This document shows, one piece after another, positions 1-8,874 of a DNA stretch of 64,000 bases; the first letter of the stretch is position 1, and each line of letters begins with the position of its first letter. The notes beneath the pieces are model-generated. The model was not told the origin of the DNA. It saw nothing but the letters and a program-made list of their open reading frames with translations, and searched no databases. The stretch is from Flavobacteriaceae bacterium (GTDB lineage: Bacteria > Bacteroidota > Bacteroidia > Flavobacteriales > Flavobacteriaceae). The position numbers were made by a program, and so were the translations under genes. The DNA lies in NCBI GenBank assembly GCA_014238425.1, contig JABABD010000022.1, forward strand, positions 82,837-146,836, read 5' to 3'.

Positions 1-234
1 GTTTTCTTTAGAAAGCACATCCATTTTCTTTGCTACTTTTACATCACTTCCATCTGTATCCATATCAAAATGAAACGAACCTAAAACCATTACCTTATGG
101 CTTGCTTTTTTTGTAATTATAGGAAAGTCTTTAAAAATAGCATCCGTTTTAGATGCGCTATTAGCTTCTTCCTTTTTAGTATTGCATGCAAATACACTTA
201 TTGTTATTATTAATACGGCAATTATTTTTTTCAT
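1..234 (-). CDS. DUF5694-like lipoprotein, N-terminal part only
   Basis: This is the N-terminal 78 codons of a minus-strand gene that runs off the left edge of the window. Translation from the ATG at 234 gives a lipoprotein signal ending in VFACNT, so Cys17 is the likely lipidated residue. A short polar linker follows, then KVMVLGSFHFDMD. That GxxH-type motif is how I recall DUF5694 proteins beginning; they are uncharacterised and resemble the TraB/Tiki type of putative metal-dependent hydrolase. It is the last gene of a minus-strand run reaching back to 8761 and lies 86 nt after its neighbour. The family call is from memory of the motif; the active site beyond the edge cannot be seen. Confidence 0.6.
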   Translation of the reverse strand, partial: MKKIIAVLIITISVFACNTKKEEANSASKTDAIFKDFPIITKKASHKVMVLGSFHFDMDTDGSDVKVAKKMDVLSKEN

Positions 235-320
235 TTACTTATTCTTTAGTTTTTTATTCATTTGATCATTAGTTTTATTTGATTAAACATAAGTATGTTT
301 TAATATTATTGATTGATTTG

Positions 321-1511
321 TTAATCAAAATCCTCCAAAGCCTTACAATCTTTAATATAGATTAACACATCATATTTTAGAACTAATTTTTTCAATTTAT
401 CTGATAAACTATTGGCCTTAATTCTTAGTGCTTCAGCATCAATAATTAAGTATTTTTCTTCTTGTATTTTAACAGCTTCTGCCACCTCTTCAGGTAATTT
501 ATTTGTATAATCAAAAGGCACTACTGAAACTGATGAAAAAGGGTTTCCTATATTTTGCATTCCATTTACTCCAGACGCATAGATATGTACTGAGGTTTTA
601 TTGTTTATTATTGCCAATTCTGAAATCATATTTGAAATATCATACACATTTGTAGTATTAAGTCCTTTTCCTACATGATTGGCTCCAAGCTTGAATACTA
701 CTTTAGGGAGCTTCCCATCTTTTGAAGCTTCTTTATAGTAATTTAAAAAATTAGTTTTCATTAATTTAGCTCGTACATTATTATTTAAATAGTGCCGCTT
801 TTGAAAATAATGCAAGTATATTTCTTTGGTTTTTTTTAGATCTTCTAAAACATTTATTTCTTCTTCAGTACTCGTTAAATTCAATAAACTTTGATGTAAT
901 TCATCACTATATTTAAAAATAAAAGGGGCCATAAAATTCTTTTCCTCAGTTGCAATATCAAATCCTTTAATTGCCTCTTCTAATAGAGGTTTAACAGCTT
1001 TTTTAAGTTTTTGATTTGAACTATTATTCAGTATATAATGAAAAACCAATCTAAACTCAATCATAAAGGTTTGATCAATTCCCCAAATATTCCCTTTATT
1101 ATTCACGACATTTTTAAATAAATCTATATCGTTTTTATTGTTGTAAAATGGAATTGCATATGGATAAGCTGCATACAATTTTTGTAAACCTACTTCTGGG
1201 TTTTTAGAACCCGTAAATTGTAAATCTAAAATATTTGCAGCAAAAGGCGATGTCTCTATACAAAGTGTATTATAACCAAATGGACGAGAAAGGTTGTAAA
1301 GTGTATTTGTTATTTCGCCTACTTCTTTTATACCATGTTGTTCTCCAAGCATGATAAATTGTGATGGCTTTATTTTTTCTTTTATAAAGCTTTGTAGCTT
1401 TTCAGATGTTAATTCATTTACCGTGAAAGTATGCTCATTAATTTTAGTTTGAGCTATTATTTGACTCATAATCAGCGCAAAGACTATAAATAGAATATTA
1501 TTATTTTTCAT
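321..1511 (-). CDS. Exported Tiki/erythromycin-esterase-like protein (copy 1)
   Basis: 396 aa with a cleavable signal peptide (residues 1-20, ending SQIIA/Q), so it acts in the periplasm or outside. The pattern is that of the Tiki superfamily (erythromycin esterase, ChaN, TraB): LGEQHG at 55-60 gives E57 and H59, CIET at about 84-87 gives E86, and LGANH near 275-279 gives a late His. These are the positions expected for the superfamily's catalytic or metal-binding Glu/His residues. It is clearly paralogous to the protein at 6149-7357: both share WGID near residue 145-160, an RAKxM block and LPKVxxKLGxxH. Its start overlaps the upstream peptidase gene by 11 nt, which suggests translational coupling. 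Substrate is unknown. Confidence 0.7.
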   Translation of the reverse strand: MKNNNILFIVFALIMSQIIAQTKINEHTFTVNELTSEKLQSFIKEKIKPSQFIMLGEQHGIKEVGEITNTLYNLSRPFGYNTLCIETSPFAANILDLQFTGSKNPEVGLQKLYAAYPYAIPFYNNKNDIDLFKNVVNNKGNIWGIDQTFMIEFRLVFHYILNNSSNQKLKKAVKPLLEEAIKGFDIATEEKNFMAPFIFKYSDELHQSLLNLTSTEEEINVLEDLKKTKEIYLHYFQKRHYLNNNVRAKLMKTNFLNYYKEASKDGKLPKVVFKLGANHVGKGLNTTNVYDISNMISELAIINNKTSVHIYASGVNGMQNIGNPFSSVSVVPFDYTNKLPEEVAEAVKIQEEKYLIIDAEALRIKANSLSDKLKKLVLKYDVLIYIKDCKALEDFD

Positions 1512-2811
1512 TTTTAAATTGATTTTTAATTAATATAAAATTATCTGCTATTTTTTTAATTTCCCATTCTTTTTTTAGTTCTAAAACCCAACCATCACCT
1601 TTTATAATACTATCGGTAATTTCTGTAGGTTTAGAAACAATAACAAAGCCCCAATTAATATCTATAAGCGCTCCCTTTTCAACAGTAAGAATACCCCAAT
1701 CATCAGTTGCACGCATAGTAGGATAAACAGTGCCATAATTTTCTAGAGGTGACATGTTTGTTGGATCAAAAGAAATATTCCTGTTTTTAAAATTTAATTT
1801 TAAGGTTGGTGATTCAATAAATTTTTTCTTGAAGTTTGCGGTTTTAATTAATCGCTCTTCCTCACGTTTTGATTCTTCTTTTTCAATAGCTAAATAATTA
1901 TAATTGTGCTTTTTAGCAAGATCTATATATAAGGTTTCGTCTTCAGTAAGTTTTAGTCCAAAAGCACCCTGAAAGTAATCTGTGAGGTTACTTTGCTTAT
2001 TAATATTTTGATGCCAATATTTTTGGTCTTGCGAGAGTAAAAAACCATAAAAAGGAATGGTTTGGTACGCAAACGAACGCACGAAAGTTGGGTTGTTATA
2101 GAAAAACCCTAAACTACTTTTTAAGTACTCTTTTTTCTCCTCAAACGTTTTTCCACTTAACATCAATCCTGTGTATTCTGCTAACCCTTCATTTAATTCT
2201 AATGCGTTTTCTGCAATCTTAATGGTATTAGTAACTTGTCTTTTCATTCTAAAAAACAATGCATTTTTAAGATGCGTATTTTTCAGAGTTTTAGTATTTG
2301 TATTAATAGCTTGTTTTAATGCTTCTAATTCTAGTTTTAATAAAACACGACCTTCATAGCTATCTAAATGACTGTTGTCATATTCTTGTAAATTATCGAA
2401 TCCTAATTTAGGCTGAAATTGATGAAATAACTCGTGAACAATTAAACCATTTCTTACGGTTTTAATTTCTGGTAAAGGTTGCATAACCATCGTCCACCGC
2501 TCATCATCCCAAGTTATAGCAGTATTTGCTAAAACAAGATTTTGAGGTAACGTATCTAAAAAAACCTTGCCTTCTTCTCTAAAAGATTTTTTAGTATTAT
2601 TGCTATTGGCAACAAAAGCTCTGGTTTGTGGGTCAACTAAAAGTATTTTACCATTTAAGGAATACTTCCAAAATTTACCATTGTCAACATTAAGTAAACT
2701 ATCAACTTCTGAAAACACTTTTTCAAATGATGCAAATTTTGATTTTTTAACTACCTTCTTTTCACAAGAGAGTAAACTAATTAGTATTAATACAATAACC
2801 GTTTTCTTCAT
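1501..2811 (-). CDS. Lipoprotein zinc metallopeptidase (gluzincin-like)
   Basis: 436 aa. The signal sequence ends in ISLLSCEKK, a lipobox with Cys16, so the protein is probably membrane-anchored outside the cytoplasm. The zinc-peptidase motif HELFH occupies residues 126-130, and NEGLAEY near 207-213 supplies the third glutamate ligand expected of gluzincins, about 80 residues downstream. The C-terminal 150 residues match nothing I recognise. Its stop overlaps the start of the next gene by 11 nt and it starts 13 nt after the oxidoreductase gene, so it is inside an operon of exported enzymes. The protease call rests on the HExxH...E pattern. Its substrate is not evident. Confidence 0.72.
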   Translation of the reverse strand: MKKTVIVLILISLLSCEKKVVKKSKFASFEKVFSEVDSLLNVDNGKFWKYSLNGKILLVDPQTRAFVANSNNTKKSFREEGKVFLDTLPQNLVLANTAITWDDERWTMVMQPLPEIKTVRNGLIVHELFHQFQPKLGFDNLQEYDNSHLDSYEGRVLLKLELEALKQAINTNTKTLKNTHLKNALFFRMKRQVTNTIKIAENALELNEGLAEYTGLMLSGKTFEEKKEYLKSSLGFFYNNPTFVRSFAYQTIPFYGFLLSQDQKYWHQNINKQSNLTDYFQGAFGLKLTEDETLYIDLAKKHNYNYLAIEKEESKREEERLIKTANFKKKFIESPTLKLNFKNRNISFDPTNMSPLENYGTVYPTMRATDDWGILTVEKGALIDINWGFVIVSKPTEITDSIIKGDGWVLELKKEWEIKKIADNFILIKNQFKNEK

Positions 2812-2824
2812 CTTTTCATTAATT

Positions 2825-4015
2825 TTATTTGGTTAACCATTTTTTAATGACTTCTTTTTCTTTTTCAATAGGATAATATTTTAGTTTTTCTCCTTTATAT
2901 ATTTCGCCAAATTCAAAAGTTTGCTCTGGAAATCTACTTTTGTAACCTTCTATTTGATCAGTTATCATATCTACCATTGCCCTGTTTGTTAGACCTGCAT
3001 TAATTGCTTTTTGAACGTTAAATGAATAAGCACCAACGGGGCGTTCTCTCCAAAGTGGGACAATTTTATAGGGTTCTAAACCATTTTTCTTTAGAAATTC
3101 ACCATCAATCCATTGTAACTTAATTGGCATTTTCTTGTTTCTGATTATACTAGTAGTATAATCTGACATAGATTCTTTTCTTGTTGCATGAAGTAAACTA
3201 GATACATAATCTTTAAAAAGTGTTGGATGATAAGCAACATTAAATTCACCATAGGTTTTAGTTGCTGTACAATGCAGTATAAAATTCACTAAACTCACTA
3301 CATCTGTTACTTGCATATAATGATTTTCAACTTTTGGCAACAAAATTTCTCCCCCTCTATAAAAACGGATAGGCCAAAAGGGTTGCGCATTTGGATCTTC
3401 AGGACGCGTTACTCTGTAACTTTTCATTCCATGTGATCTGTGAATGGTATAATTACTCATTCGCGCTCTAATAGCTTCTTCGCAAAAGGTTTTTCTTATA
3501 GCGTATCTATGCTCTTCTGCAATAGTTTTTGGGAAGGAGGGTAGTGGGTTTAAAGGTTCTGTTTCTACTATAAATTTTTTATCCCATTTATCATAAACAG
3601 AAATGGTAGAGATATAATGAAAATGTCCAACATGATCTTTAAATTCATCCAAAAAATCGGCCACTGCTTTTGGCGATTTTTGCCAAGTATCAATCACAAC
3701 ATCCCAATAAGTGCTTTTATATTTTTCAGAAATTGATTTTAAGCCTTCTTTATTTTCTCGTTCTCTATCACAAATAATTACTGGTAATTCTTTAAATAAA
3801 TGTGCGTTTGTTTTTCCTCTATTTAACAATGTGACAGCATACCCTGCTTTTAAAAGCGAATTAACTATGGTTGGACCAATAAAACCTCGACCTCCTAACA
3901 CTAATGCTTTCTTATTATTTACACTTGATGTAGCACCTAAAACTTCTAATGGGTTAATAAAAGTTAAAAATGAAGCAGCAGCTGTTGTTTTTATAAAATC
4001 TCTTTTGTTCATCAT
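2825..4015 (-). CDS. Exported NAD(P)-dependent epimerase/dehydratase-like oxidoreductase
   Basis: 396 aa. The N-terminus carries a KR-type variant of the Tat motif (NKRDFIK) followed by an alanine-rich hydrophobic stretch ending LEVLGA. This suggests export of a folded, cofactor-loaded enzyme. A Rossmann nucleotide-binding loop GGRGFIGP follows at 41-48, as in extended or atypical SDR family members. The usual YxxxK is not obvious, which fits an atypical SDR. An alternative start is the second methionine, one codon later. Neighbours on both sides are exported enzymes with 13-34 nt spacing. The reaction is not predictable from sequence; a sugar or lipid-like metabolite is possible. Confidence 0.7.
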   Translation of the reverse strand: MMNKRDFIKTTAAASFLTFINPLEVLGATSSVNNKKALVLGGRGFIGPTIVNSLLKAGYAVTLLNRGKTNAHLFKELPVIICDRERENKEGLKSISEKYKSTYWDVVIDTWQKSPKAVADFLDEFKDHVGHFHYISTISVYDKWDKKFIVETEPLNPLPSFPKTIAEEHRYAIRKTFCEEAIRARMSNYTIHRSHGMKSYRVTRPEDPNAQPFWPIRFYRGGEILLPKVENHYMQVTDVVSLVNFILHCTATKTYGEFNVAYHPTLFKDYVSSLLHATRKESMSDYTTSIIRNKKMPIKLQWIDGEFLKKNGLEPYKIVPLWRERPVGAYSFNVQKAINAGLTNRAMVDMITDQIEGYKSRFPEQTFEFGEIYKGEKLKYYPIEKEKEVIKKWLTK

Positions 4016-4049
4016 TAATTAATTTCTAATTATTCTACTCAAAGCATTA

Positions 4050-4709
4050 TTAGTTTTTCCTATTTGTTAAGCTATCAATCATCTGAAACTTTGGATTATT
4101 TCCTTTTTCTGCTCTTAAAATAATTCTGCCATCTCTTTTAGAATCGCTTATTTTGGCAAGGCTTAAGTCTTTTTTGGTATCATGCCACAATACAATTCTA
4201 TCTCTAATACCTTGTTTTTCTTGTAAATCGGCATTTATAGTCATAAAAGCCAAATTTGGTGCAGCATAAAGGTAAATTGCTTCACCACCATCTTCTCCAC
4301 CATAATCCATTCCTAAACCAACACTATTGCTATCGTCGCTAAATCCATATCCAGAACGTTCTTCGCCTTTACTATCGTTAAAAAACAAAGACCATCCTTC
4401 ATTAGTTCTACCGTAGTATTTTCCACCTAAAAATAATTTTCCATGAGGCCCTAAATGAATTCTATCCATGCCTTTTTCATCCATAAATACCATACCATTT
4501 AAAGTGTCTTTTCTTATCCTTTTTTCATTATCAAAAGGAAAGCCCATTTTTATTCTTGGGTTCCCGTTTTCATCTTCTATAACAATTCCTTTGACTTTAA
4601 TAACATCCTCATTTGCCTTTGATTTTATATAGTTATCGTATATAAAGAACATATTTAAGGCTAATAGCAACACTAATACAAAATCTCTTAGCTTATTGGT
4701 TATTTTCAT
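4050..4709 (-). CDS. Membrane-anchored beta-repeat protein, unknown function
   Basis: 219 aa with one N-terminal membrane helix (about residues 9-27) and no clear cleavage site, so probably a signal-anchored protein facing the periplasm. The remainder is made of short beta units of the type GIVIEDENGNPRIKMG and GMVFMDEKGMDRIHLG, each pairing a hydrophobic strand with a D/E-G-x-x-R-I turn. I recall similar DENGNPR repeats in uncharacterised Bacteroidota proteins but no assigned function. It lies 12 nt downstream of the BNR-propeller gene and 34 nt upstream of the oxidoreductase, so it is almost certainly co-transcribed with both. No catalytic motif is visible. Confidence 0.6.
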   Translation of the reverse strand: MKITNKLRDFVLVLLLALNMFFIYDNYIKSKANEDVIKVKGIVIEDENGNPRIKMGFPFDNEKRIRKDTLNGMVFMDEKGMDRIHLGPHGKLFLGGKYYGRTNEGWSLFFNDSKGEERSGYGFSDDSNSVGLGMDYGGEDGGEAIYLYAAPNLAFMTINADLQEKQGIRDRIVLWHDTKKDLSLAKISDSKRDGRIILRAEKGNNPKFQMIDSLTNRKN

Positions 4710-4721
4710 AATTTATATTTA

Positions 4722-6023
4722 TCAATTTTTTACACGTATAGTAGCCGTATAATATTCAGACATACCATTCCTACTATCAGGCCATGTAACAATGAATTCG
4801 CCTTTTTTATTGGATACAAACCCCAAATAGTCTCCTCCTTCTGGGTAGCGTTTAGCGCCCCACTTATTTTTTTCTATCTTAGAGCAAGATAGTTTTGATG
4901 ATACTTTTTTAGGTGTTAAAAATGTTTTGCCTCCATCTAAAGAAGCTGCATAGTGCAAATTGGAACAATTTTCATTTAAATCATCATTTAGATCTTTCCA
5001 AACCATACCAATAACCCCTTCATTATTTACAGTAACCTGCGGTATTCCTGTAAAAGCATTTCTATCGAGTCGCTTTTGTTTTCCATATTTTCTTATCTCC
5101 ATAGCTGGTGTCCAAGAGACTCCTTTGGTATTAGAATAATGAAAAAATATAGAATTGGTTTTAGAGTTAGAACAGGTATAATAAAAGTTATCTTTAAAGT
5201 CTTTAGAAGAATCATCTTTAGCAAAAACTCCAAAACCCAATCCACATGATTCACTAACAAATAGTGGAGTTCCAAAGCCTTTTTCAGGTTCAAATGATAT
5301 TATCCATGTTGGCCTAGTTTCCAAATTATCATACTTACCTCCTCTTCTTTTTCCATTAATTGAGGGTCGTCCAAAAGTTATAAAAGGTATTACAAGTTTT
5401 CCATTATAAACAATTGGAGTTAATGTATTGCTTGACAGGTTACTAAATACATATGTATTAGAATTATTAAAAGTCACCCCATCATCTTCAGAATAATTTA
5501 CATATATATATTTTCCTTTAATAGAAACTATATAAATTCTATTGTTTTCAGCATCTAGTACCATGGTTTGGTGATCATGATATTCACCAAGATCTGCAAC
5601 TTGTTTCCATGACTCACCATTATTTATTGATCTAAAAACAAACAAGTTATCTAATCCTAAAGCTGTTGTTAGTAAAGCTCCTTTTTGAGTAATAATGCCC
5701 CAGGGATCAGCAGCTTCTGGCACATCCAGCATTTGCGTATGTTTCCATGTACCACCACCGTCTGTCGATACTGAAACAAAATTTCCGTATTTTGAATCAT
5801 CTTTAGTATTAATGAACATACCTGATAAAAGCAATCTATTGCCATTGTTAGGATCTATAGATAAATGATGTTCGAAAAGAGCTTTGTCTTGTAACTTAAG
5901 ATCTAATTTTGATTCCTTTAAAACCTCAATATTTTGTCCATAATTAACTTGAGTTGAAACTACAAAACAGAAGGAGTATATATATATAAAATATCTAAAT
6001 TTTAAAATATTAGCGTTGTTCAT
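4722..6023 (-). CDS. BNR/Asp-box propeller protein (sialidase-like fold)
   Basis: 433 aa with an N-terminal hydrophobic signal at about residues 10-28. At least five Asp-box motifs (SxDxGxTW type) are spread through the chain: STDGGGTW, SINNGESW, SEDDGVTF, NTKGVSW and SLDGGKTF. This is the signature of six-bladed BNR propellers such as exo-sialidases and related glycosidases or binding proteins. I could not identify the arginine triad or catalytic Tyr/Glu of GH33 sialidases, so enzyme activity is not shown. The stop lies 12 nt before the next gene. Upstream is a 125-nt gap with no recognisable gene. Confidence 0.72.
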   Translation of the reverse strand: MNNANILKFRYFIYIYSFCFVVSTQVNYGQNIEVLKESKLDLKLQDKALFEHHLSIDPNNGNRLLLSGMFINTKDDSKYGNFVSVSTDGGGTWKHTQMLDVPEAADPWGIITQKGALLTTALGLDNLFVFRSINNGESWKQVADLGEYHDHQTMVLDAENNRIYIVSIKGKYIYVNYSEDDGVTFNNSNTYVFSNLSSNTLTPIVYNGKLVIPFITFGRPSINGKRRGGKYDNLETRPTWIISFEPEKGFGTPLFVSESCGLGFGVFAKDDSSKDFKDNFYYTCSNSKTNSIFFHYSNTKGVSWTPAMEIRKYGKQKRLDRNAFTGIPQVTVNNEGVIGMVWKDLNDDLNENCSNLHYAASLDGGKTFLTPKKVSSKLSCSKIEKNKWGAKRYPEGGDYLGFVSNKKGEFIVTWPDSRNGMSEYYTATIRVKN

Positions 6024-6148
6024 TACTATTAGAAATAATTATTTGATTGTCTTTTAGATTCGATACTCTCTTCCGATTCCATCATTTTTCGTTTTTCGCA
6101 CCCCTTTGTCAAGAAAATAATTAACGAAGCAAGGACAAAAAAACTTCA

Positions 6149-7357
6149 TCATCTGTTTAATTTTCCTTTTGTGTCGTCTGGTGATATTAAGAATAAATCA
6201 TAACTCTTCAACTCCCAAGCTGTCCCTTCATCAACAGTAATTTCGCCAGCTTCAAGTTGTTTCCTTAACGGACGAAGGTCGATAAGCGTCCATTGATCTC
6301 TTTTTCCCATCTGCATTAAAAAACTAGTCTTTTTCCAACCCTTTTTTTCAATTTGGTCATTCCCATTTTTATAACGCCAAACGTGACGTATCGACAGAAA
6401 CCCTGTACTATTAACTTTAGCTTTTTCATGTAAATGCTTGCCAACATCATATCTCCCATATTGTGAGTTCCCATGTGTTAAATGTACGCCTCCAAGTTTT
6501 ACCAAAACTTTTGGCAATTGTTGTTTACGTTCTACTATACCATAAAGACTATCAAACTTCTTTCTCATATATTTTGCACGCGCATTACTCCCTCCTTTTC
6601 CATTTAAAAAACGACAATAAATTTTCCAAGAATTTTTAATCTCAGTTATATATATCGCAAGCTCTTCATCAGAATCTATTAATGAGAAAAAGTGTTGTGT
6701 ATTTGGCTCATTCAATAGCCAACAAAGCTTAGCATCTCCAGAAACTTTATCTTTAAAAGCAACTTTACTTATAGTTTTTCTACTTTTTTCGTAAGCCTTT
6801 TTAATTTCTGGAGTTTTGATTTTAACTCTATCAAAAAGTTCATCAATATGCATGACATATGAGAATTCATATTCTCTATCTATACCCCAAAGATTGAATC
6901 CTTGTCTGGAAGCTTCTTCAATAAAAAGAGCATCTGCTTTTTTATCTACAAAAATGAAAGGTATAAATGGAAAAGAATTTTTTCCATATTTTACATTGTA
7001 TCTCTTAAGATTTTTTGAAGCCTCTATAGGTTCTTTTGATAAGCGTTCTATAATATCTGCTGAATGTGCTCCAATTTCTAATGCAAAATTAGAATAGCCT
7101 TCTTCTTTTAATAGTTTTAAAAAAGCAGTGGTAAAATAACTAAGTTGTTGCGATTGATGTACTTCTGCAATTCCAATATATTGGTTTTTCTGAGCCTCAT
7201 CTTTAAAAAACAAAGACATTTCTTCAGAAATTCCATTCTCTTGATCAAGAGTAAAGTAGTTGGTAAACGACAGTACATCATCTACCGTTAATTGTTTTTG
7301 TGCAAATAACGGTAGAGCCGTTAAAACAACCAATAATACAAATACACTCTTCTTCAT
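6149..7357 (-). CDS. Exported Tiki/erythromycin-esterase-like protein (copy 2)
   Basis: 402 aa with a signal peptide ending LPLFAQ (residues 1-20). It is a paralogue of the protein at 321-1511. IGIAEVH at 61-67 gives E65 and H67, FALE gives E94, NLWGID lies near 155-160, ARAKYM near 259-264 and LPKVLVKLGGVH at 281-292. Compared with copy 1 the first motif reads AEVH instead of GEQH, so the usual glycine is replaced, but the Glu-x-His pair is retained. The two copies are separated by four other genes, so this is not a simple tandem duplication. Function is presumed hydrolytic by superfamily; the substrate is unknown. Confidence 0.7.
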   Translation of the reverse strand: MKKSVFVLLVVLTALPLFAQKQLTVDDVLSFTNYFTLDQENGISEEMSLFFKDEAQKNQYIGIAEVHQSQQLSYFTTAFLKLLKEEGYSNFALEIGAHSADIIERLSKEPIEASKNLKRYNVKYGKNSFPFIPFIFVDKKADALFIEEASRQGFNLWGIDREYEFSYVMHIDELFDRVKIKTPEIKKAYEKSRKTISKVAFKDKVSGDAKLCWLLNEPNTQHFFSLIDSDEELAIYITEIKNSWKIYCRFLNGKGGSNARAKYMRKKFDSLYGIVERKQQLPKVLVKLGGVHLTHGNSQYGRYDVGKHLHEKAKVNSTGFLSIRHVWRYKNGNDQIEKKGWKKTSFLMQMGKRDQWTLIDLRPLRKQLEAGEITVDEGTAWELKSYDLFLISPDDTKGKLNR

Positions 7358-7447
7358 TATACTAGATTCTGAAACGAAAGTATTTGTTTTCTATATTCTT
7401 ACTAAATATTTAATGTCTCAAAAGTATAGGTGAGACACTTTATCAAC

Positions 7448-8761
7448 TTAATTCTTTTTTTGAATCATTTCCCATGCCCAATCAATAGTTTGTCGACTTA
7501 TTTTATCTTCCCATTTACCAGGTTTAAAATTAAAGCTATTTTCATAGTCAGGATGAATAGTACTCCAATGGTCTAAATCTTTATATTTATATAATTCATG
7601 ATCTTTATGGCCTTGACTATCTAGAACATACATAATCATGTCGTTATCATTTTCTGTCATGATCCAATCGTTAGTTCCCCATCTAACTCGAACTGGAACC
7701 TTTAAATTCTCCCATTCTTTTGCAAAATTAAAATCTTGGACTTGATGATAATATTTCATGGACCTACCATACATATAATTTAGGCCTTGCCTATGATATT
7801 GAGCATAGGTTGGATTATCTTTCAATATTGATTCAAAACTTTTCTTCTTAATTAACATTTCATAATATAATGGAATGTATACGGTATTCATTAATCTATA
7901 AATATCTTCCTGGGATTTTCCTTCAATTTCAAGAATTCGCCGTTCTATTTCTAACATATGCTCATACCAAGACTTAAAAAAAGTACCATCAGAGATCACA
8001 CCGCTCAGCTTATATTTATTTGCCAAATATGGTGCTAGAGCGCTTCCCATGCTATTACCATATATTATTATTTGATTTGAATTAACGTATGGCTTAGCTT
8101 TTAAATGCTTTAGTGCACTTTCATAACCATTCAGTTCTGTTTCGAAATCTACTTTTCCGCAATCACCTTCACTATCACCTACTCCTGGTTTTTCAATACG
8201 GTATAATACCATGTTTGATTTTTCTGCTAGATCGTTAATAAGCTTAACCCAATTATTGCTTCTTCCTGAATATTTTTCTACGGAAGAACAACTTAAGCCT
8301 TGAACCAAGAATATTGCTGGTAAATTAGTTTTACCCTTAGGTTTTGTTATTATTACGCGTTGTCTAATACCATAATCATTGACTATTGATTCGTAATGAG
8401 TTTCTAAACCTTTATATTCTTCAAAAGGCAATGCATTTAGCTGAGCTTCCGTTGAAAAAACCTCCACGCCTCTTTTTATGACTAAATTGGTTTTTTGGTT
8501 TGCCCTTATCGAGTATAATACACCATTCCAATCTACTGATGACACAAGATTTCTATCATTCACTTTTAATATAATGTCGTTTTCTTGAAGTCCAATAGCT
8601 TTAAGTGGCGAATTCTCTCTAAATGAAATGATCTTTGCTCCGGGAATCCCGTTTTTGGGAGTTTCAATTCTAGCCTCAAATGATGCTCTTCTTTCTAGAT
8701 CCTGTGCTTTTATAATACCAATCGTCATTAAAAAAGCAAATAAGGTGATTCTTGTTTTCAT
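7448..8761 (-). CDS. Secreted alpha/beta hydrolase with N-terminal PDZ domain
   Basis: 437 aa. A signal peptide (1-19, ending IIKAQ) is followed by a PDZ-like domain (about 35-97; GAKIISFRENSPLKAIGL, then NDIILKVNDR). An alpha/beta-hydrolase domain follows from about 140. The nucleophile elbow is GNSMG at 235-239, making Ser237 the likely nucleophile. RWGTNDW near 365 offers the acid and DLDHW near 400 the histidine. It is a serine hydrolase acting outside the cytoplasm, perhaps an esterase or peptidase whose PDZ domain binds a substrate tail. It is the first gene of the eight-gene minus-strand run and is divergent from the LytTR gene at 8875, which makes it a plausible target. Confidence 0.75.
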   Translation of the reverse strand: MKTRITLFAFLMTIGIIKAQDLERRASFEARIETPKNGIPGAKIISFRENSPLKAIGLQENDIILKVNDRNLVSSVDWNGVLYSIRANQKTNLVIKRGVEVFSTEAQLNALPFEEYKGLETHYESIVNDYGIRQRVIITKPKGKTNLPAIFLVQGLSCSSVEKYSGRSNNWVKLINDLAEKSNMVLYRIEKPGVGDSEGDCGKVDFETELNGYESALKHLKAKPYVNSNQIIIYGNSMGSALAPYLANKYKLSGVISDGTFFKSWYEHMLEIERRILEIEGKSQEDIYRLMNTVYIPLYYEMLIKKKSFESILKDNPTYAQYHRQGLNYMYGRSMKYYHQVQDFNFAKEWENLKVPVRVRWGTNDWIMTENDNDMIMYVLDSQGHKDHELYKYKDLDHWSTIHPDYENSFNFKPGKWEDKISRQTIDWAWEMIQKKN

Positions 8762-8874
8762 AGTTTTAAAATTTTTGACTAAACTAGATAAACACTGTTA
8801 CTCCCAATTAATATTTATACAAAACTCATTGAATTTTATTTGTAATCCACTATTAAAATGACTTGTTTTGAAAC

